From NCBI RefSeq assembly GCF_011751765.2, contig NZ_CP061169.1, positions 3,100,001 through 3,164,000 on the forward strand: a DNA stretch of 64,000 nt. Reading direction: 5' to 3'. This DNA is from Paramicrobacterium chengjingii (lineage in GTDB: Bacteria > Actinomycetota > Actinomycetes > Actinomycetales > Microbacteriaceae). The translations under genes and the position numbers were made by a program. A model generated the notes under the pieces. The model saw only the letters and a program-made list of their open reading frames with translations, did not search any database and was not told the origin of the DNA. This document shows positions 15,040-23,938 of this stretch, one piece after another. Numbering within the stretch: the first letter of the stretch is position 1; each line of letters starts with the position of its first letter.

Positions 15040-17163
15040 CTAGTCAACTCCCGGGCGTGGTGCATCCACGAATTCACCTGGCCTAGCGCCCCGCCGGTTC
15101 GGCGGTTCGACTTCTGCAGCATCGAGGAATGAGCGCGCAACCACAGAACCTGAGTCATCGGCGAACCACACGATCAGGCGAGCGGGCCCCTCCCTCACTG
15201 GAACCTCAACGGTGACTGCGTCTGAGATCTCGAAGGGCCTCACGCGAACGGGTCTGGCCGAGAAGTCTGGGCGGTCAGGTACTGGGTCGATGGGCGAACC
15301 GGCGCGCGCCCAGGCAGCATGCATGGTCCCGCTCAGACCATGAGCACCGTGATGCGAAATGTGGACATCGAAAACAAGGGGCGTCGTCGGCGGTTCGATG
15401 TCCGCGCCAGCAGTGAGCGGAATGACGTCCAGTACAAGCACAGTCTCGGCGTTCACGTCAGAGGGAACGCATCCACCCCATTCCTTCACCCGCCGGTCCG
15501 TCGTGAGCAGTCCAGCATTCTCGTGCTCGACGTCGGCGATCTCCGTGTATACGTAGCCGGCGAATCTGTCGTGCCGTCGCATCTCCTGAGTCTCCCAGCG
15601 CAAATGCCAGGCGCGCTCGAGGCTGGTGAATCCCTCGCCATACTCGCCGTTGACGATGGGAATGCCGTTACGAGGGAAGTCTTCAGACCCGTACAGCGAT
15701 TTGTCGACGGTGAAATCGGGGGCGAGCCTGACGGGGAACGTCTCACGTGTTCCAAGGGCGATCTCTGCCATGGCACGCTTCCACCGCGCCAGGTCGGGCT
15801 CGTAGTAGTGCCAGTCAACGAGATCACTCTTCACGTGCGACCAGCCCGAGTTCTCCACGATCGGGCGAGTACTATCAAGGGCGCTCAGCCGGTCGTATGC
15901 TCGTACCGCTGCTTCCGCGCGTGCAGGGCTGCCCGGGATGTCCCAATCGAGGCCCCATTCCTCGTTGTACAGCCCCCAGACCACGATGCTCGGGTGATTG
16001 CCATCGCGTTCCACCATGGCCGGAAGCTGCGCCTCGAACGCGTCCGCCGCTTCGGGCGAGAACCGGCTCGGGCACGCAGGCTCAGCCCAGACGAGCATGC
16101 CGGTCATGTCTGCCTCGTGCAGCCACAACGGCTCCTCAAACTTGAGGTGCTTGCGCACGAGGTTGTAGCCAAGACCGCGGGCGAGATGAATATCCTCACG
16201 AAGAGCGGCCGCGTCGGGGGCGGTCAGTCCCGTGGCGGGCCAGTACCCCTGGTCGAGAACTCCGCGCATGAAGAATCGAGCATTGTTCAGGAACAACTGC
16301 TCACCCCGCACCTCGATCCGCCGAAGCCCTGTTGTCGCAACGACACGGTCAGGAGCGCCGGTTTCGTCATCGACGGTGACTTCGACCCGATACAGGTGGG
16401 GATCGGCCGGTGACCATAGTCGGGGCTCGGCACACTCGATGCGCCCCCGATACTGACGATTCTCAACAGCGTGCAAAACCACAGATACCTGTGCGTTGCC
16501 GAGGCGCGCCGTCACTGTGGGAGAGCCGTCCGCAATTCCGACGACGGTTACGGCGATATCGATTCCCGTCAGGCTGTCGCCCCGAAGCTCGACGGTCTCG
16601 GCATAACTCGACCCGCGCGCTTCGAGCCAGACGGTCTGCCAGATTCCAGACGTGGGCGTGAAGGAGACCCCGTCATAGTCATCGCGGGGGATCGAACGCT
16701 GTTTGCCGTGCGGAATCGATCGTTTGTCAGCGGGAGCCTCGACTTCGACCGCGAGCTCAGCATCTGCACCCGGCGTGACGTGGTCAGTGACATCGATCTC
16801 GAACGATTCATAGCCGCCGATGTGCTCACCGACGACGATGCCGTTGATCCGAACAATCGCACGATGATGCACAGCACCAAAGCTCAGCACGGTTCGCGAG
16901 CCAGCCCAATCGGCGGGCGGCTGGATCATGCGCCGATATTCACCCCGTTCGAGCCATGACTGATGGATGCCCGATGCTTCAGTCTCCCAGGCGAAAGGCA
17001 CGGTGATCGGTGCGGCGATTCCGTCGGCGGTGAAGTCCCATTCTCCGTTGAGCGTCAACCACCGATCAGAGCGATCACGATCGGGACGAGGATACTCGGA
17101 ACGCGGGATCGTCATCGCCGCTTCGGAATCAGAGACGACGGACTGGGAGGGGGAGAGCGACAT
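15040..17163 (-). CDS. Glycoside hydrolase family 2
   Basis: The protein has 707 residues without a signal peptide, so it is cytoplasmic. It has an N-terminal jelly-roll sugar-binding domain (LNGEWDFTADG, SGIWQTVWLEA), an immunoglobulin-like middle domain and a TIM barrel from about residue 290. The predicted acid/base is Glu401 in the N-E pair of VWGLYNEEWG, and the nucleophile is Glu507 in PIVNGEYGEG. Family members are beta-galactosidases, beta-glucuronidases, beta-mannosidases or arabinosidases, and I cannot choose among them. The ATG lies directly after the permease stop with an AAAGG site. It is the last gene of a LacI-controlled sugar-import operon and probably cleaves the imported oligosaccharide. 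Confidence 0.9.
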   Translation of the reverse strand: MSLSPSQSVVSDSEAAMTIPRSEYPRPDRDRSDRWLTLNGEWDFTADGIAAPITVPFAWETEASGIHQSWLERGEYRRMIQPPADWAGSRTVLSFGAVHHRAIVRINGIVVGEHIGGYESFEIDVTDHVTPGADAELAVEVEAPADKRSIPHGKQRSIPRDDYDGVSFTPTSGIWQTVWLEARGSSYAETVELRGDSLTGIDIAVTVVGIADGSPTVTARLGNAQVSVVLHAVENRQYRGRIECAEPRLWSPADPHLYRVEVTVDDETGAPDRVVATTGLRRIEVRGEQLFLNNARFFMRGVLDQGYWPATGLTAPDAAALREDIHLARGLGYNLVRKHLKFEEPLWLHEADMTGMLVWAEPACPSRFSPEAADAFEAQLPAMVERDGNHPSIVVWGLYNEEWGLDWDIPGSPARAEAAVRAYDRLSALDSTRPIVENSGWSHVKSDLVDWHYYEPDLARWKRAMAEIALGTRETFPVRLAPDFTVDKSLYGSEDFPRNGIPIVNGEYGEGFTSLERAWHLRWETQEMRRHDRFAGYVYTEIADVEHENAGLLTTDRRVKEWGGCVPSDVNAETVLVLDVIPLTAGADIEPPTTPLVFDVHISHHGAHGLSGTMHAAWARAGSPIDPVPDRPDFSARPVRVRPFEISDAVTVEVPVREGPARLIVWFADDSGSVVARSFLDAAEVEPPNRRGARPGEFVDAPRPGVD

Positions 17164-17165
17164 GG

Positions 17166-18101
17166 TCAGCCTTTCACGCTTCCTGCGAGGATGCCGTTGA
17201 TGAAGTGACGCTGGAGCACAATGAAGAGCACCAGCAGTGGAATGAGTGCGACGGAACTCGCCGCGAGAAGTTCACCGGTCACGGTGGCGTAGTCAGCACC
17301 GATGCGGTTGCCCGTGATGTTCTGCGCGAGGGTCGAGAGAACAACCTGCAGAGTCGACATCTGCTCCGAGTTCGCCACGACGACGGGCCAGACGAAGTCG
17401 TTGTAGATATTCATGATTGTCAGGACGGCAAGACCAGCGAGGCCGGGGCGGATCACGGGAACGACAACACGCCAGAAGATTCCAATCTCGCTGCACCCGT
17501 CAACGCGAGCTGCATCGAGCAGTTCATCTGGGACAGCACTGATTACTTGGCGCATCCAGAAGATTGCGAACGCATCGACGGCCCCCGGCAAAATCAGCGC
17601 CTGATAGGTATTCACCCAACCGAGCGCCTTCATCTCCAGAAGCAGCGGAATGATCAAAACGATGATCGGCAGCATCAGCGTAACCAGCACTGCACCGAAA
17701 ATGAGGTTCTTGCCGGGGAACTCGTACTTCGCGAATGCGAATGCGGCGAGAGGTGCGAAGATGAGCGTGATCGCGCCCTTCACAACAAGCACGACGGCGG
17801 TGTTGAAGAATCCGTGACCTATCGGCACGTCCTGGAACATGGCGACGTAGTTATCGAGCGTCCACATCGTGGGATCGAAAGACAACGGATTCCTGATGAT
17901 CTCATTCGCTGGTTTGAACGCAGAGGCGAGCGCCCAGACGACAGGGGCGAGAAACCCGACCATCAGAATCAGCAGAAATATATGGCTTCCGATATGCATT
18001 CTCGGATGCCGTGACGACCGGAGTGCCTTCGACGGCGTACTCGGCGGCTGCATGACGTCGCCATTGTCCCGAGTCAGCGCGCGGTGAGCCGTATTCGTCA
18101 T
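17166..18101 (-). CDS. Sugar ABC permease, MalG type (CUT1)
   Basis: The protein has 311 residues and six predicted membrane helices. The EAA loop reads DAARVDGCSEIGIFWRVVVP, with a terminal helix and tail (LVLFIVLQRHFINGILAG) typical of MalG. It pairs with the MalF-type permease just upstream (3 bp between the two genes). The start MTNTAHRAL has AAAGGACTGAACG ahead of it. The ATPase is not encoded here; CUT1 systems of actinobacteria often share an MsiK-type ATPase encoded elsewhere. Confidence 0.88.
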   Translation of the reverse strand: MTNTAHRALTRDNGDVMQPPSTPSKALRSSRHPRMHIGSHIFLLILMVGFLAPVVWALASAFKPANEIIRNPLSFDPTMWTLDNYVAMFQDVPIGHGFFNTAVVLVVKGAITLIFAPLAAFAFAKYEFPGKNLIFGAVLVTLMLPIIVLIIPLLLEMKALGWVNTYQALILPGAVDAFAIFWMRQVISAVPDELLDAARVDGCSEIGIFWRVVVPVIRPGLAGLAVLTIMNIYNDFVWPVVVANSEQMSTLQVVLSTLAQNITGNRIGADYATVTGELLAASSVALIPLLVLFIVLQRHFINGILAGSVKG

Positions 18102-18104
18102 CGT

Positions 18105-19022
18105 TCAGTCCTTCGCTCTCAGCAGGCGGACAAAGAAGAGGGAGAGCACCATGACGAGAATCACCAGCAGGAACGAGTTCGCTGCCCCTGTGCCCAAGTC
18201 CGCTCGGGTGATGTGGTTGTAGAGGTAGTACCCGGCCGTCGTCGTCGAGTTGTACGGGCCTCCCTGGGTGACGACGAAGGGCTCCGCGAACATCTGGAAC
18301 ACGGCAAGAGTTTGCAGGACGACGGCGAACATGATCGTGCGCATCAGCAGTGGGACGGTGATGCTCCACAGCTGCCGCAATCGAGATGCACCATCGAGTT
18401 CTGCCGCCTCGTATAGCGAGTTGTCAATCGATTGAAGCCCAGAAAGCACGATGATAATGATGAATCCGGTCGTCTTCCAGAGGAAGAGCAGCGCGAGCGT
18501 CGGCTTCGACCAGAGACTCGTCGTCAGCCACCCGATTTCCGGTAGCCCGAAAATGCCGAGGACGGCGTTGATGGCGCCGTATTGTTGGTCGAACAGCACG
18601 ACCCATATCTGGGCGACGGCAACCAGCGGAGTCACAAACGGCACAATGAATGCCACACGGAACATGCCGCGCATTCTGAGCTTTGCCGAGTTGAGCAGAA
18701 CGGCGACGACAACCGCGAGGGCGATCTGGATGGGGACGATCAGGAGCCACAGCACACCTGAGTTACCGAGCGATGACCAGAATGCCGGACTCGTCAGCAA
18801 GTAGGTGTAATTGTCCAAGCCGATCCACTCCGCGGCACCGGTGCCGCGCCAGTTCGTGAAGCTCAGCCGCGCGGTGAAGATCAGCGGGTACACGCTGAAC
18901 GCGAGGAAGATTGCCACAAACGGCGCCACGAAAACGTACGGCGCCGCTCGGCGTCTGACTTTCGCGGCTGAGGGTCGGCGCTTCAGGCTCCGGCCCGCGG
19001 AGGGGAGGGCTGTTGTCATCAT
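18105..19022 (-). CDS. Sugar ABC permease, MalF type (CUT1)
   Basis: The protein has 305 residues and about six helices, beginning with YVFVAPFVAIFLAFSVYPLI. The EAA loop is YEAAELDGASRLRQLWSITVP. FTNWRGTGAAEWIGLDNY is a common CUT1 MalF element. It lies 13 bp after the binding-protein gene. The start is one of two consecutive ATGs; no strong ribosome site is visible, so coupling to the upstream gene is likely. Confidence 0.88.
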   Translation of the reverse strand: MMTTALPSAGRSLKRRPSAAKVRRRAAPYVFVAPFVAIFLAFSVYPLIFTARLSFTNWRGTGAAEWIGLDNYTYLLTSPAFWSSLGNSGVLWLLIVPIQIALAVVVAVLLNSAKLRMRGMFRVAFIVPFVTPLVAVAQIWVVLFDQQYGAINAVLGIFGLPEIGWLTTSLWSKPTLALLFLWKTTGFIIIIVLSGLQSIDNSLYEAAELDGASRLRQLWSITVPLLMRTIMFAVVLQTLAVFQMFAEPFVVTQGGPYNSTTTAGYYLYNHITRADLGTGAANSFLLVILVMVLSLFFVRLLRAKD

Positions 19023-19035
19023 TGCTGTGCGAATC

Positions 19036-20400
19036 TCACTGTCGATCGATCAGGTTCTTCTGAATGGCGTCAGTGGACTCGCTGATCACCTGTTCCGGCG
19101 TCAGGTCACCATCGAGCATCCGCTGAATGTCATTCCCCAGGTATTCAGCAGCGCCATTCCACCACGGTGGAATCGACGTGCCTGCCGGGATCTGCGCACC
19201 GGCCTTTGTGGCTACGGCCCAGAGATCCTGGCCTCCGAGCGCCTCGACCGGTTCAAAGAGCGGTGATTTCGGATCGGCCGCGGGAAGATACGCCGGAATC
19301 GACGTGTTCAGGCCGTCAGGGTAGACATCGTTCGGCCCCCACACCGCGGAATAGCCGGCCTCGTCGTACATCAGAAACTCGTAGAAGAGCCAAGCGAGCT
19401 CAGAGTTCTCGCCGTCTTTGGGCAGCACAAACGACGAGCCGCCCATCGCCCCGCTTCGAGCACCACCCGCTTCCCACGCAGGAAGTGGCATGGCCTTCCA
19501 GTCACCGCTCGTCTCCGGCAAGAGTTGCTGTGGCGCGAAGCTGAACCAGATCGCCCACGGGTAGAAGACCTGATTGCCGTTCTCGAGCTCGGCGATGTCT
19601 GTCGGTGTCAGATATTCGGCGCGCGTGCCAAGCCCTTCCGATTGGACGGTGTCGAGGAATGTGAGGATCTTCTTATACTCGGGGCTGTCAAGACGGAGCT
19701 CACCGTCTGCATCCGCGATCGACGTGCCCATCTGACTCGCATACATCTCGAGTTGCAGTTGACCGAGGAACCCTGACTGCTCCAGATGAATCGGATGCGA
19801 CTCCGGGTTCACCCCCTGGTATTCCTTGGCGGCGTCAAGAAGATCGTCGTAGGTTTCGATGGCGCTGACATCGACGCCGGCATCTTCGAGTGCCGCGGCA
19901 TTATAGAAGAGAAGGCCAGGGTCGAGATCATACGGGACACCGTAGATTCCGCCGTCGAACGAGTTCGCGTCAATCTTCTGCGGAGCGATGTCGTCGACGT
20001 ACGGGTCGAGCACGTCGCTCAGATCCCAGAGATAATCGGCATAGCCGCTGACCATGGCATCGTCGAGAAAGACCCCGTCAGGAACATCGGTTCCAGTAAT
20101 CAAGGTGTTCTGCAGTTTCGCGTCGATGTCGACCGCCTGATGATTGACAGTGATGTCGGGGTACTTCTCGTTGAAGTCGTCAATGACCGCATCGAAGACT
20201 TCGAAGAGGTCTCCCGAACGATCCCAGATTGTGATCTCGCCTTCTGGCTGTTCGGCGGTCGGGGCCTGAAGGCGATCGGATGCCGCTTCGCTACCGGCGC
20301 TGGTGATATCGGGGCCGCAAGCAGTCAGCGTCAGCGCTGCGACAGCTATCGCGCTCACGGCGACAAGGCGGGGGCGGCGCCGGGTCGGGTCGGGGTACAT
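19036..20400 (-). CDS. Extracellular sugar-binding lipoprotein, family 1
   Basis: The protein has 454 residues. The lipoprotein signal peptide runs from MYPDPTRRRPRLVAVSAIAV to LTAC. The SBP_bac_1 body follows (EGEITIWDRSGDLFEVFDAV, FNEKYPDITVNHQAVD, FLDDAMVSGYADYLWDL, SFVLPKDGENSELAWLFYEF). The start was set at MYPDP because the AAAGGAG site lies right before it; the longer ORF crosses the operators. It is the first gene of the LacI-controlled operon and binds an oligosaccharide outside the membrane for the MalF/MalG-type pair. Confidence 0.9.
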   Translation of the reverse strand: MYPDPTRRRPRLVAVSAIAVAALTLTACGPDITSAGSEAASDRLQAPTAEQPEGEITIWDRSGDLFEVFDAVIDDFNEKYPDITVNHQAVDIDAKLQNTLITGTDVPDGVFLDDAMVSGYADYLWDLSDVLDPYVDDIAPQKIDANSFDGGIYGVPYDLDPGLLFYNAAALEDAGVDVSAIETYDDLLDAAKEYQGVNPESHPIHLEQSGFLGQLQLEMYASQMGTSIADADGELRLDSPEYKKILTFLDTVQSEGLGTRAEYLTPTDIAELENGNQVFYPWAIWFSFAPQQLLPETSGDWKAMPLPAWEAGGARSGAMGGSSFVLPKDGENSELAWLFYEFLMYDEAGYSAVWGPNDVYPDGLNTSIPAYLPAADPKSPLFEPVEALGGQDLWAVATKAGAQIPAGTSIPPWWNGAAEYLGNDIQRMLDGDLTPEQVISESTDAIQKNLIDRQ

Positions 20401-20418
20401 GGACACTCCTTTGTGAAT

Positions 20419-20464
20419 TTTCCAACGTATGCAAACTTTAGCCGACGTTTGCACACGTTGCAAA
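20419..20464. promoter_or_regulatory. Two LacI-type operators between sugar operon and lacI-family gene
   Basis: TTTGCACACGTTGCAAA (20448-20464) is a near-perfect palindrome. A weaker copy at 20419-20435 reads TTTGCATACGTTGGAAA on the minus strand (two changes from the consensus below). Centres are 29 bp apart, between the divergent starts at 20400 and 20480. The same word, TTTGCRCACGTTGCAAA, is found again ahead of the Asp-box glycosidase. A central ACGT with flanking symmetrical arms is typical for LacI-family sites. Confidence 0.7.
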
Positions 20465-20479
20465 CGGTATGATGAGGCC

Positions 20480-21502
20480 ATGCCAGCAACACTTCGCGAT
20501 GTCGCCGAGCGCGCTGAGGTATCAGTACGCACCGTCTCAAACGTCGTGAGCGGGTACGAGCACGTCAGCAAGCGCATGCGTACCAAGGTGCTCGCCGCGA
20601 TTGAGGAGCTCGATTACCGGGCCAATCCAGTGGCTCGCACTCTGCGTACCGGGCGAACCGGCATGCTCGGCCTTGTCGTACCCGAGATCACGGTGCCCTA
20701 CTTCAGCGAGCTGGCTCGGGACGTAATCGACGCGGCCGCCGAGTACGGCTACCGAGTAATGATCGACCAAACAGGCCATGACCATGACCGCGAGCGACAG
20801 CTGCTCATGGGTGACGATCGCACTATGCTCTTCGACGGCCTACTGTTCAGCCCCCTCGTCACCAAGTCGGAGCTGCTCGACATGCATGGATCGACAAAAA
20901 TGCCGCTTGTGCTCCTCGGGGAGCATGAGTTCGACGGTCGATATGACCACGTTGCCATCGACAATGTGGCGGCTGCAAAGGACGCCGTCGAGCATCTCGT
21001 CCAGCTCGGGCGCTCACGCATCGCCGCAATCGGCACCCAACCTCTTGAAGAGTACGCGACCCCCCTACAGCGTTCGGCCGGGTACGAAGCGGCACTTCAC
21101 GATGCAGGCATGGATGTTCGACCCGAGTTTGCCACGACAGCTGCCCATTACAGCCGAGCAGACGGGTACAGCGCGGCACGCTCACTACTTGAGCGCTCTC
21201 CACAACCGGACGCCATCTTCTGTTTCTCTGATTTGCTCGCGATTGGGGCCATGCGAGCAGTCTTTGATGCTGGTCTTAGCGTTCCCGAGGACGTCGCGGT
21301 AATCGGCATCGATGATGTGGAGGAGGGAAGGTTTGCCCGGCCATCCCTCAGCACCGTCTCGCTTGACACCCCGTACATCGCCCGGGAGGCAGTGGGCCGC
21401 ATCGTCACACGGATCGATGACCCGGCTACGCCTGCGGAAGAGATCGTTGCGCCCCACCGTCTCGTCGCCCGCGAAAGCACAAGTGCCAGCCAGAGCCAGT
21501 AA
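20480..21502 (+). CDS. LacI-family transcriptional regulator
   Basis: The protein has 340 residues. The N-terminal LacI HTH (TLRDVAERAEVSVRTVSNVV) and hinge (YRANPVARTLRTGRTGMLGLVVP) precede a periplasmic-binding-protein-like effector domain (FDGLLFSPL, PDAIFCFSDLLAIGAMRAVF, DVAVIGIDD, LDTPYIAREAV). I chose the ATG at MPATLRDV; the longer ORF runs into the operator. It is divergent from the sugar importer/GH2 operon and followed by a secreted glycosidase, both preceded by the same 17-bp palindrome. It is most likely the local repressor, relieved by a sugar released from the polysaccharide. Confidence 0.92.
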   Translation: MPATLRDVAERAEVSVRTVSNVVSGYEHVSKRMRTKVLAAIEELDYRANPVARTLRTGRTGMLGLVVPEITVPYFSELARDVIDAAAEYGYRVMIDQTGHDHDRERQLLMGDDRTMLFDGLLFSPLVTKSELLDMHGSTKMPLVLLGEHEFDGRYDHVAIDNVAAAKDAVEHLVQLGRSRIAAIGTQPLEEYATPLQRSAGYEAALHDAGMDVRPEFATTAAHYSRADGYSAARSLLERSPQPDAIFCFSDLLAIGAMRAVFDAGLSVPEDVAVIGIDDVEEGRFARPSLSTVSLDTPYIAREAVGRIVTRIDDPATPAEEIVAPHRLVARESTSASQSQ

Positions 21503-21520
21503 CTGAATCCAATCGAATCA

Positions 21521-21569
21521 CTTGCAACGTGCGCAAATTCCTGTCATTCTCCTTTGCAACGTGCGCAAA
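21521..21569. promoter_or_regulatory. Two LacI-type operators upstream of the secreted glycosidase
   Basis: CTTGCAACGTGCGCAAA (21521-21537) and TTTGCAACGTGCGCAAA (21553-21569) are 32 bp apart. On the minus strand the second reads TTTGCGCACGTTGCAAA, a single change from the operator at 20448. A further half site (TTGCGCAC) follows at 21571. They lie 34-82 bp before the chosen start, so LacI control extends to this gene. Confidence 0.7.
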
Positions 21570-21602
21570 GTTGCGCACATCGAATCTTCGGAGATGATGT
21601 CG

Positions 21603-23258
21603 ATGGAACTTCTCACAAAACACTCACGCAATTTCACGTTGCTCTCCGCCGCATTGTTGGCCGTGGCGGCAACGGCCATGGTTACGCCGGCACCGCAAGC
21701 TGTTGCCGCAGAAGACGGTTCCGTGCTGTATTCTCCGGATCTGTCGCAGCATCCGAATGGCACCGCGGGCTACCCACGAGCAATCAGTCTCGCGCACGAT
21801 GATTCCGAAGCACAGACAATGCTTGCAACGTTCGCCAAGGGCGGTCACGGAAACGACACGACTCTGCCCATCTATCGCAGCAGCGACGGCGGCGAAAGCT
21901 GGTCCGAGGTTTCTGAGGTCACCTCGAATACACCAGGGTGGGACATCGAGGCCCCGACCCTCTTTGAGGTTCCGCGCGATATACCCGGGCTGAACGCTGG
22001 CGACGTGTTGGCGGCGGGGACCGCTTGGAACGTCGGAGACTACTCAACGCAGAAAGTGGAGGTGTTCCGTAGCACTGACGACGGTGCGACATGGAACTAC
22101 CTTTCGTCATGCACAGAGACTTCTGCGCTACCGAACTCCTGGGGCCACGGCATTTGGGAGCCGACCTTTCTTGTGACCGACGACGACGCCCTTGCCTGCT
22201 TCATCTCGGATGAGAGACCGGCGAACAGTCCGACAAACAATCAGAAGATCGGCCACTACACCTCGATTGATGGTGGCTTGACCTGGAGCACCACATTAAC
22301 CGTCGACGTTGCCTTTCCGTCGGACAATCTCGCACGACCGGGAATGCAGACATTCGCCCATCTGCCAGATGGTCGGGTCGCCATGAGTTACGAGCTCTGC
22401 CGCGACGCGACGGATGCCGACCACGCTTGCGAGGTATATCTGAAATACAGCGACGATGGTGCGAGTTGGGGCCCGGCGGACGACCCGGGCACTCTGGTGC
22501 AGACTTCTGATGAACGCCATCTCCTGCATACGCCATATGTTTCGTGGGTGCCCGGTGGCGGTTCAAACGGTACTCTGCTGATCTCAGGACAGCGCGTCGC
22601 CGCCGGCCCGACGGGAGACAAGACCGTGCTCGCCGAATCCGGATCGGTCATGTTCACGAATACAAACCTCGGCACCGGCGCGTGGACCGAAGTTTCAACA
22701 CCCGTTACTGTGGACCCGACGGGCAGCTATGCTCAAGGCTCACCATCGTGCCCTGGGTACTCAACCCCCGCGATTCCGCGAGAGGACGGCCAGTCGTACC
22801 TTTACCTAGCCTCCACATGGCTCGGCCAGGGGAATCAGTGTGAGGTTCGATTTGGCATCGGTCAGGTGCCCAGCGCAACCGGGGCTGTCGTCGGCCCCGA
22901 AGGCAAGTGTCTCGATGTTGACACGAATACTGCGGTTAACGGCAACGCCGCACAGCTGTGGACTTGTGGGATCGCAAGCGGCCAAGATTGGTCTGTCCAT
23001 GCCGACGGGTCAATTCGCGCGTTGGGAAAGTGCCTCGATGTAGACGCCAATGCCACCGCGAATTTCACGCCGGTGCAGATCTGGGACTGCAACGGCTCGG
23101 GAGCTCAACAATGGATGCAGCAATCAGACGGGTCACTTCTCAATCCTCAATCAGGGCGTTGCCTTGACCTTCCGGAAGGCAATACTGCCGATGGAACACA
23201 CCTGCAGATATATGACTGCAACGGACTGTGGACGCAGACCTGGGCACTTCCGGCGTAG
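21603..23258 (+). CDS. Secreted Asp-box (BNR) glycosidase with ricin-type lectin domain
   Basis: The protein has 551 residues. The signal peptide (MELLTKHSRNFTLLSAALLA to AVAA) ends near residue 36. A six-bladed propeller follows with four Asp boxes: SSDGGESW (93-100), STDDGATW (157-164), SIDGGLTW (221-228) and SDDGASW (283-289). From about 425 a beta-trefoil CBM13 domain has three units beginning GKCLDVD, GKCLDVD and GRCLDLP. The sialidase RIP motif near the N-terminus is absent (YPRAISL instead). The WEPTF and SDER segments resemble GH93 exo-arabinanases more than GH33 sialidases; this is from memory of the families. The start is the third ATG, 9 bp after GGAG. Confidence 0.82.
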   Translation: MELLTKHSRNFTLLSAALLAVAATAMVTPAPQAVAAEDGSVLYSPDLSQHPNGTAGYPRAISLAHDDSEAQTMLATFAKGGHGNDTTLPIYRSSDGGESWSEVSEVTSNTPGWDIEAPTLFEVPRDIPGLNAGDVLAAGTAWNVGDYSTQKVEVFRSTDDGATWNYLSSCTETSALPNSWGHGIWEPTFLVTDDDALACFISDERPANSPTNNQKIGHYTSIDGGLTWSTTLTVDVAFPSDNLARPGMQTFAHLPDGRVAMSYELCRDATDADHACEVYLKYSDDGASWGPADDPGTLVQTSDERHLLHTPYVSWVPGGGSNGTLLISGQRVAAGPTGDKTVLAESGSVMFTNTNLGTGAWTEVSTPVTVDPTGSYAQGSPSCPGYSTPAIPREDGQSYLYLASTWLGQGNQCEVRFGIGQVPSATGAVVGPEGKCLDVDTNTAVNGNAAQLWTCGIASGQDWSVHADGSIRALGKCLDVDANATANFTPVQIWDCNGSGAQQWMQQSDGSLLNPQSGRCLDLPEGNTADGTHLQIYDCNGLWTQTWALPA

Positions 23259-23297
23259 CTTTCATGTTGGAACGAATTGAGGCGAGCCCCGCGGAAC

Positions 23298-23374
23298 GTC
23301 CAAGTTTGGACTTATGGAATGGAAGTTATGGAACCTTCAAACTGTTGGTGGCATTAATTCCATAACTTATGGAA
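23298..23374. promoter_or_regulatory. Cluster of TTATGGAA repeats and a perfect palindrome
   Basis: TTCCATAACTTATGGAA (23358-23374) is a perfect palindrome with 8-bp arms. TTATGGAA occurs twice more (23312-23319, 23326-23333), and GTCCAAGTTTGGAC (23298-23311) forms another hairpin. The cluster precedes the start of the TetR-like remnant and looks like its former operator/promoter. Confidence 0.45.
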
Positions 23375-23411
23375 CATTTCTTCACGTAACGCCAGGCGAG
23401 CTGACGTCTAC

Positions 23412-23516
23412 ATGAGTACAAATGAAGAAGGCCGTCAAACCAGCGATACTTCTAGCGTCGAGCCCATAAGTCGACGACGGTCGCGTGACGGCGAACGGAA
23501 CAAAGCTCAGTCGTAG
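23412..23516 (+). pseudogene. Possible remnant: N-terminus of a TetR-type regulator
   Basis: A 34-codon reading frame ends ...SRRRSRDGERNKAQS and then stops. Arg-rich RDxERNKA is how many TetR regulators enter their first HTH helix, but nothing of the HTH follows. The stop is formed where the frame runs into the 3' end of the convergent cytidine deaminase gene (10-bp overlap). The palindromic repeats upstream support a lost regulator. With so short a match the assignment is tentative; it could also be a chance ORF. Confidence 0.3.
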
Positions 23517-23917
23517 GAGCGGGCACGCACCCAGGGGATCGGCAGCAGGTCCGCCGAGGTCACGACGCCGACCTCGCCGCCGTCAGACACGATGACACGG
23601 ATGCTGGTGCCGAAGTTCGGCACCAGCTCACGGCAGACGCCACAGGGGTTGATCACAATCGGCACATCTGCAGGGTCGAGGCCGACGGCGACGATCGTCT
23701 CAACAGCATCCTCCCCGGCGATTCGCGCATTCGCGATCGCCGACGGCTCCGCGCACACGTTGACGCGCGCCGTCGACAGACTGAGACCCGTGTAGATTGC
23801 TCCGGATGTGCCTCGCGCGGCCGCCGCGACACGATGCTGCCGGGCGTCGTGCGCCCGCACCAGCACATCGGATGCTGCACGTCGCAGCTCCTCATCGGCA
23901 CTCGTCAACTGCTGCAT
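23507..23917 (-). CDS. Cytidine deaminase-family protein
   Basis: The protein has 136 residues. The zinc deaminase motifs are VCAEPSAI (Cys ligand plus catalytic Glu) and PCGVCRE (two further Cys ligands), and the substrate-loop region GAIYTGLSL matches cytidine deaminases. It converts cytidine/deoxycytidine or a related pyrimidine to the uridine form in the cytoplasm; a blasticidin-deaminase-like role is possible but less likely. I chose the ATG at MQQLTSADEE with GAGAGG 9 bp upstream; a GTG three codons earlier is the alternative. It is 21 bp downstream of the ALDH gene, so it is probably the last gene of that operon. Confidence 0.85.
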   Translation of the reverse strand: MQQLTSADEELRRAASDVLVRAHDARQHRVAAAARGTSGAIYTGLSLSTARVNVCAEPSAIANARIAGEDAVETIVAVGLDPADVPIVINPCGVCRELVPNFGTSIRVIVSDGGEVGVVTSADLLPIPWVRARSYD

Positions 23918-23938
23918 GATCGTCACCTCTCAGCTCTG

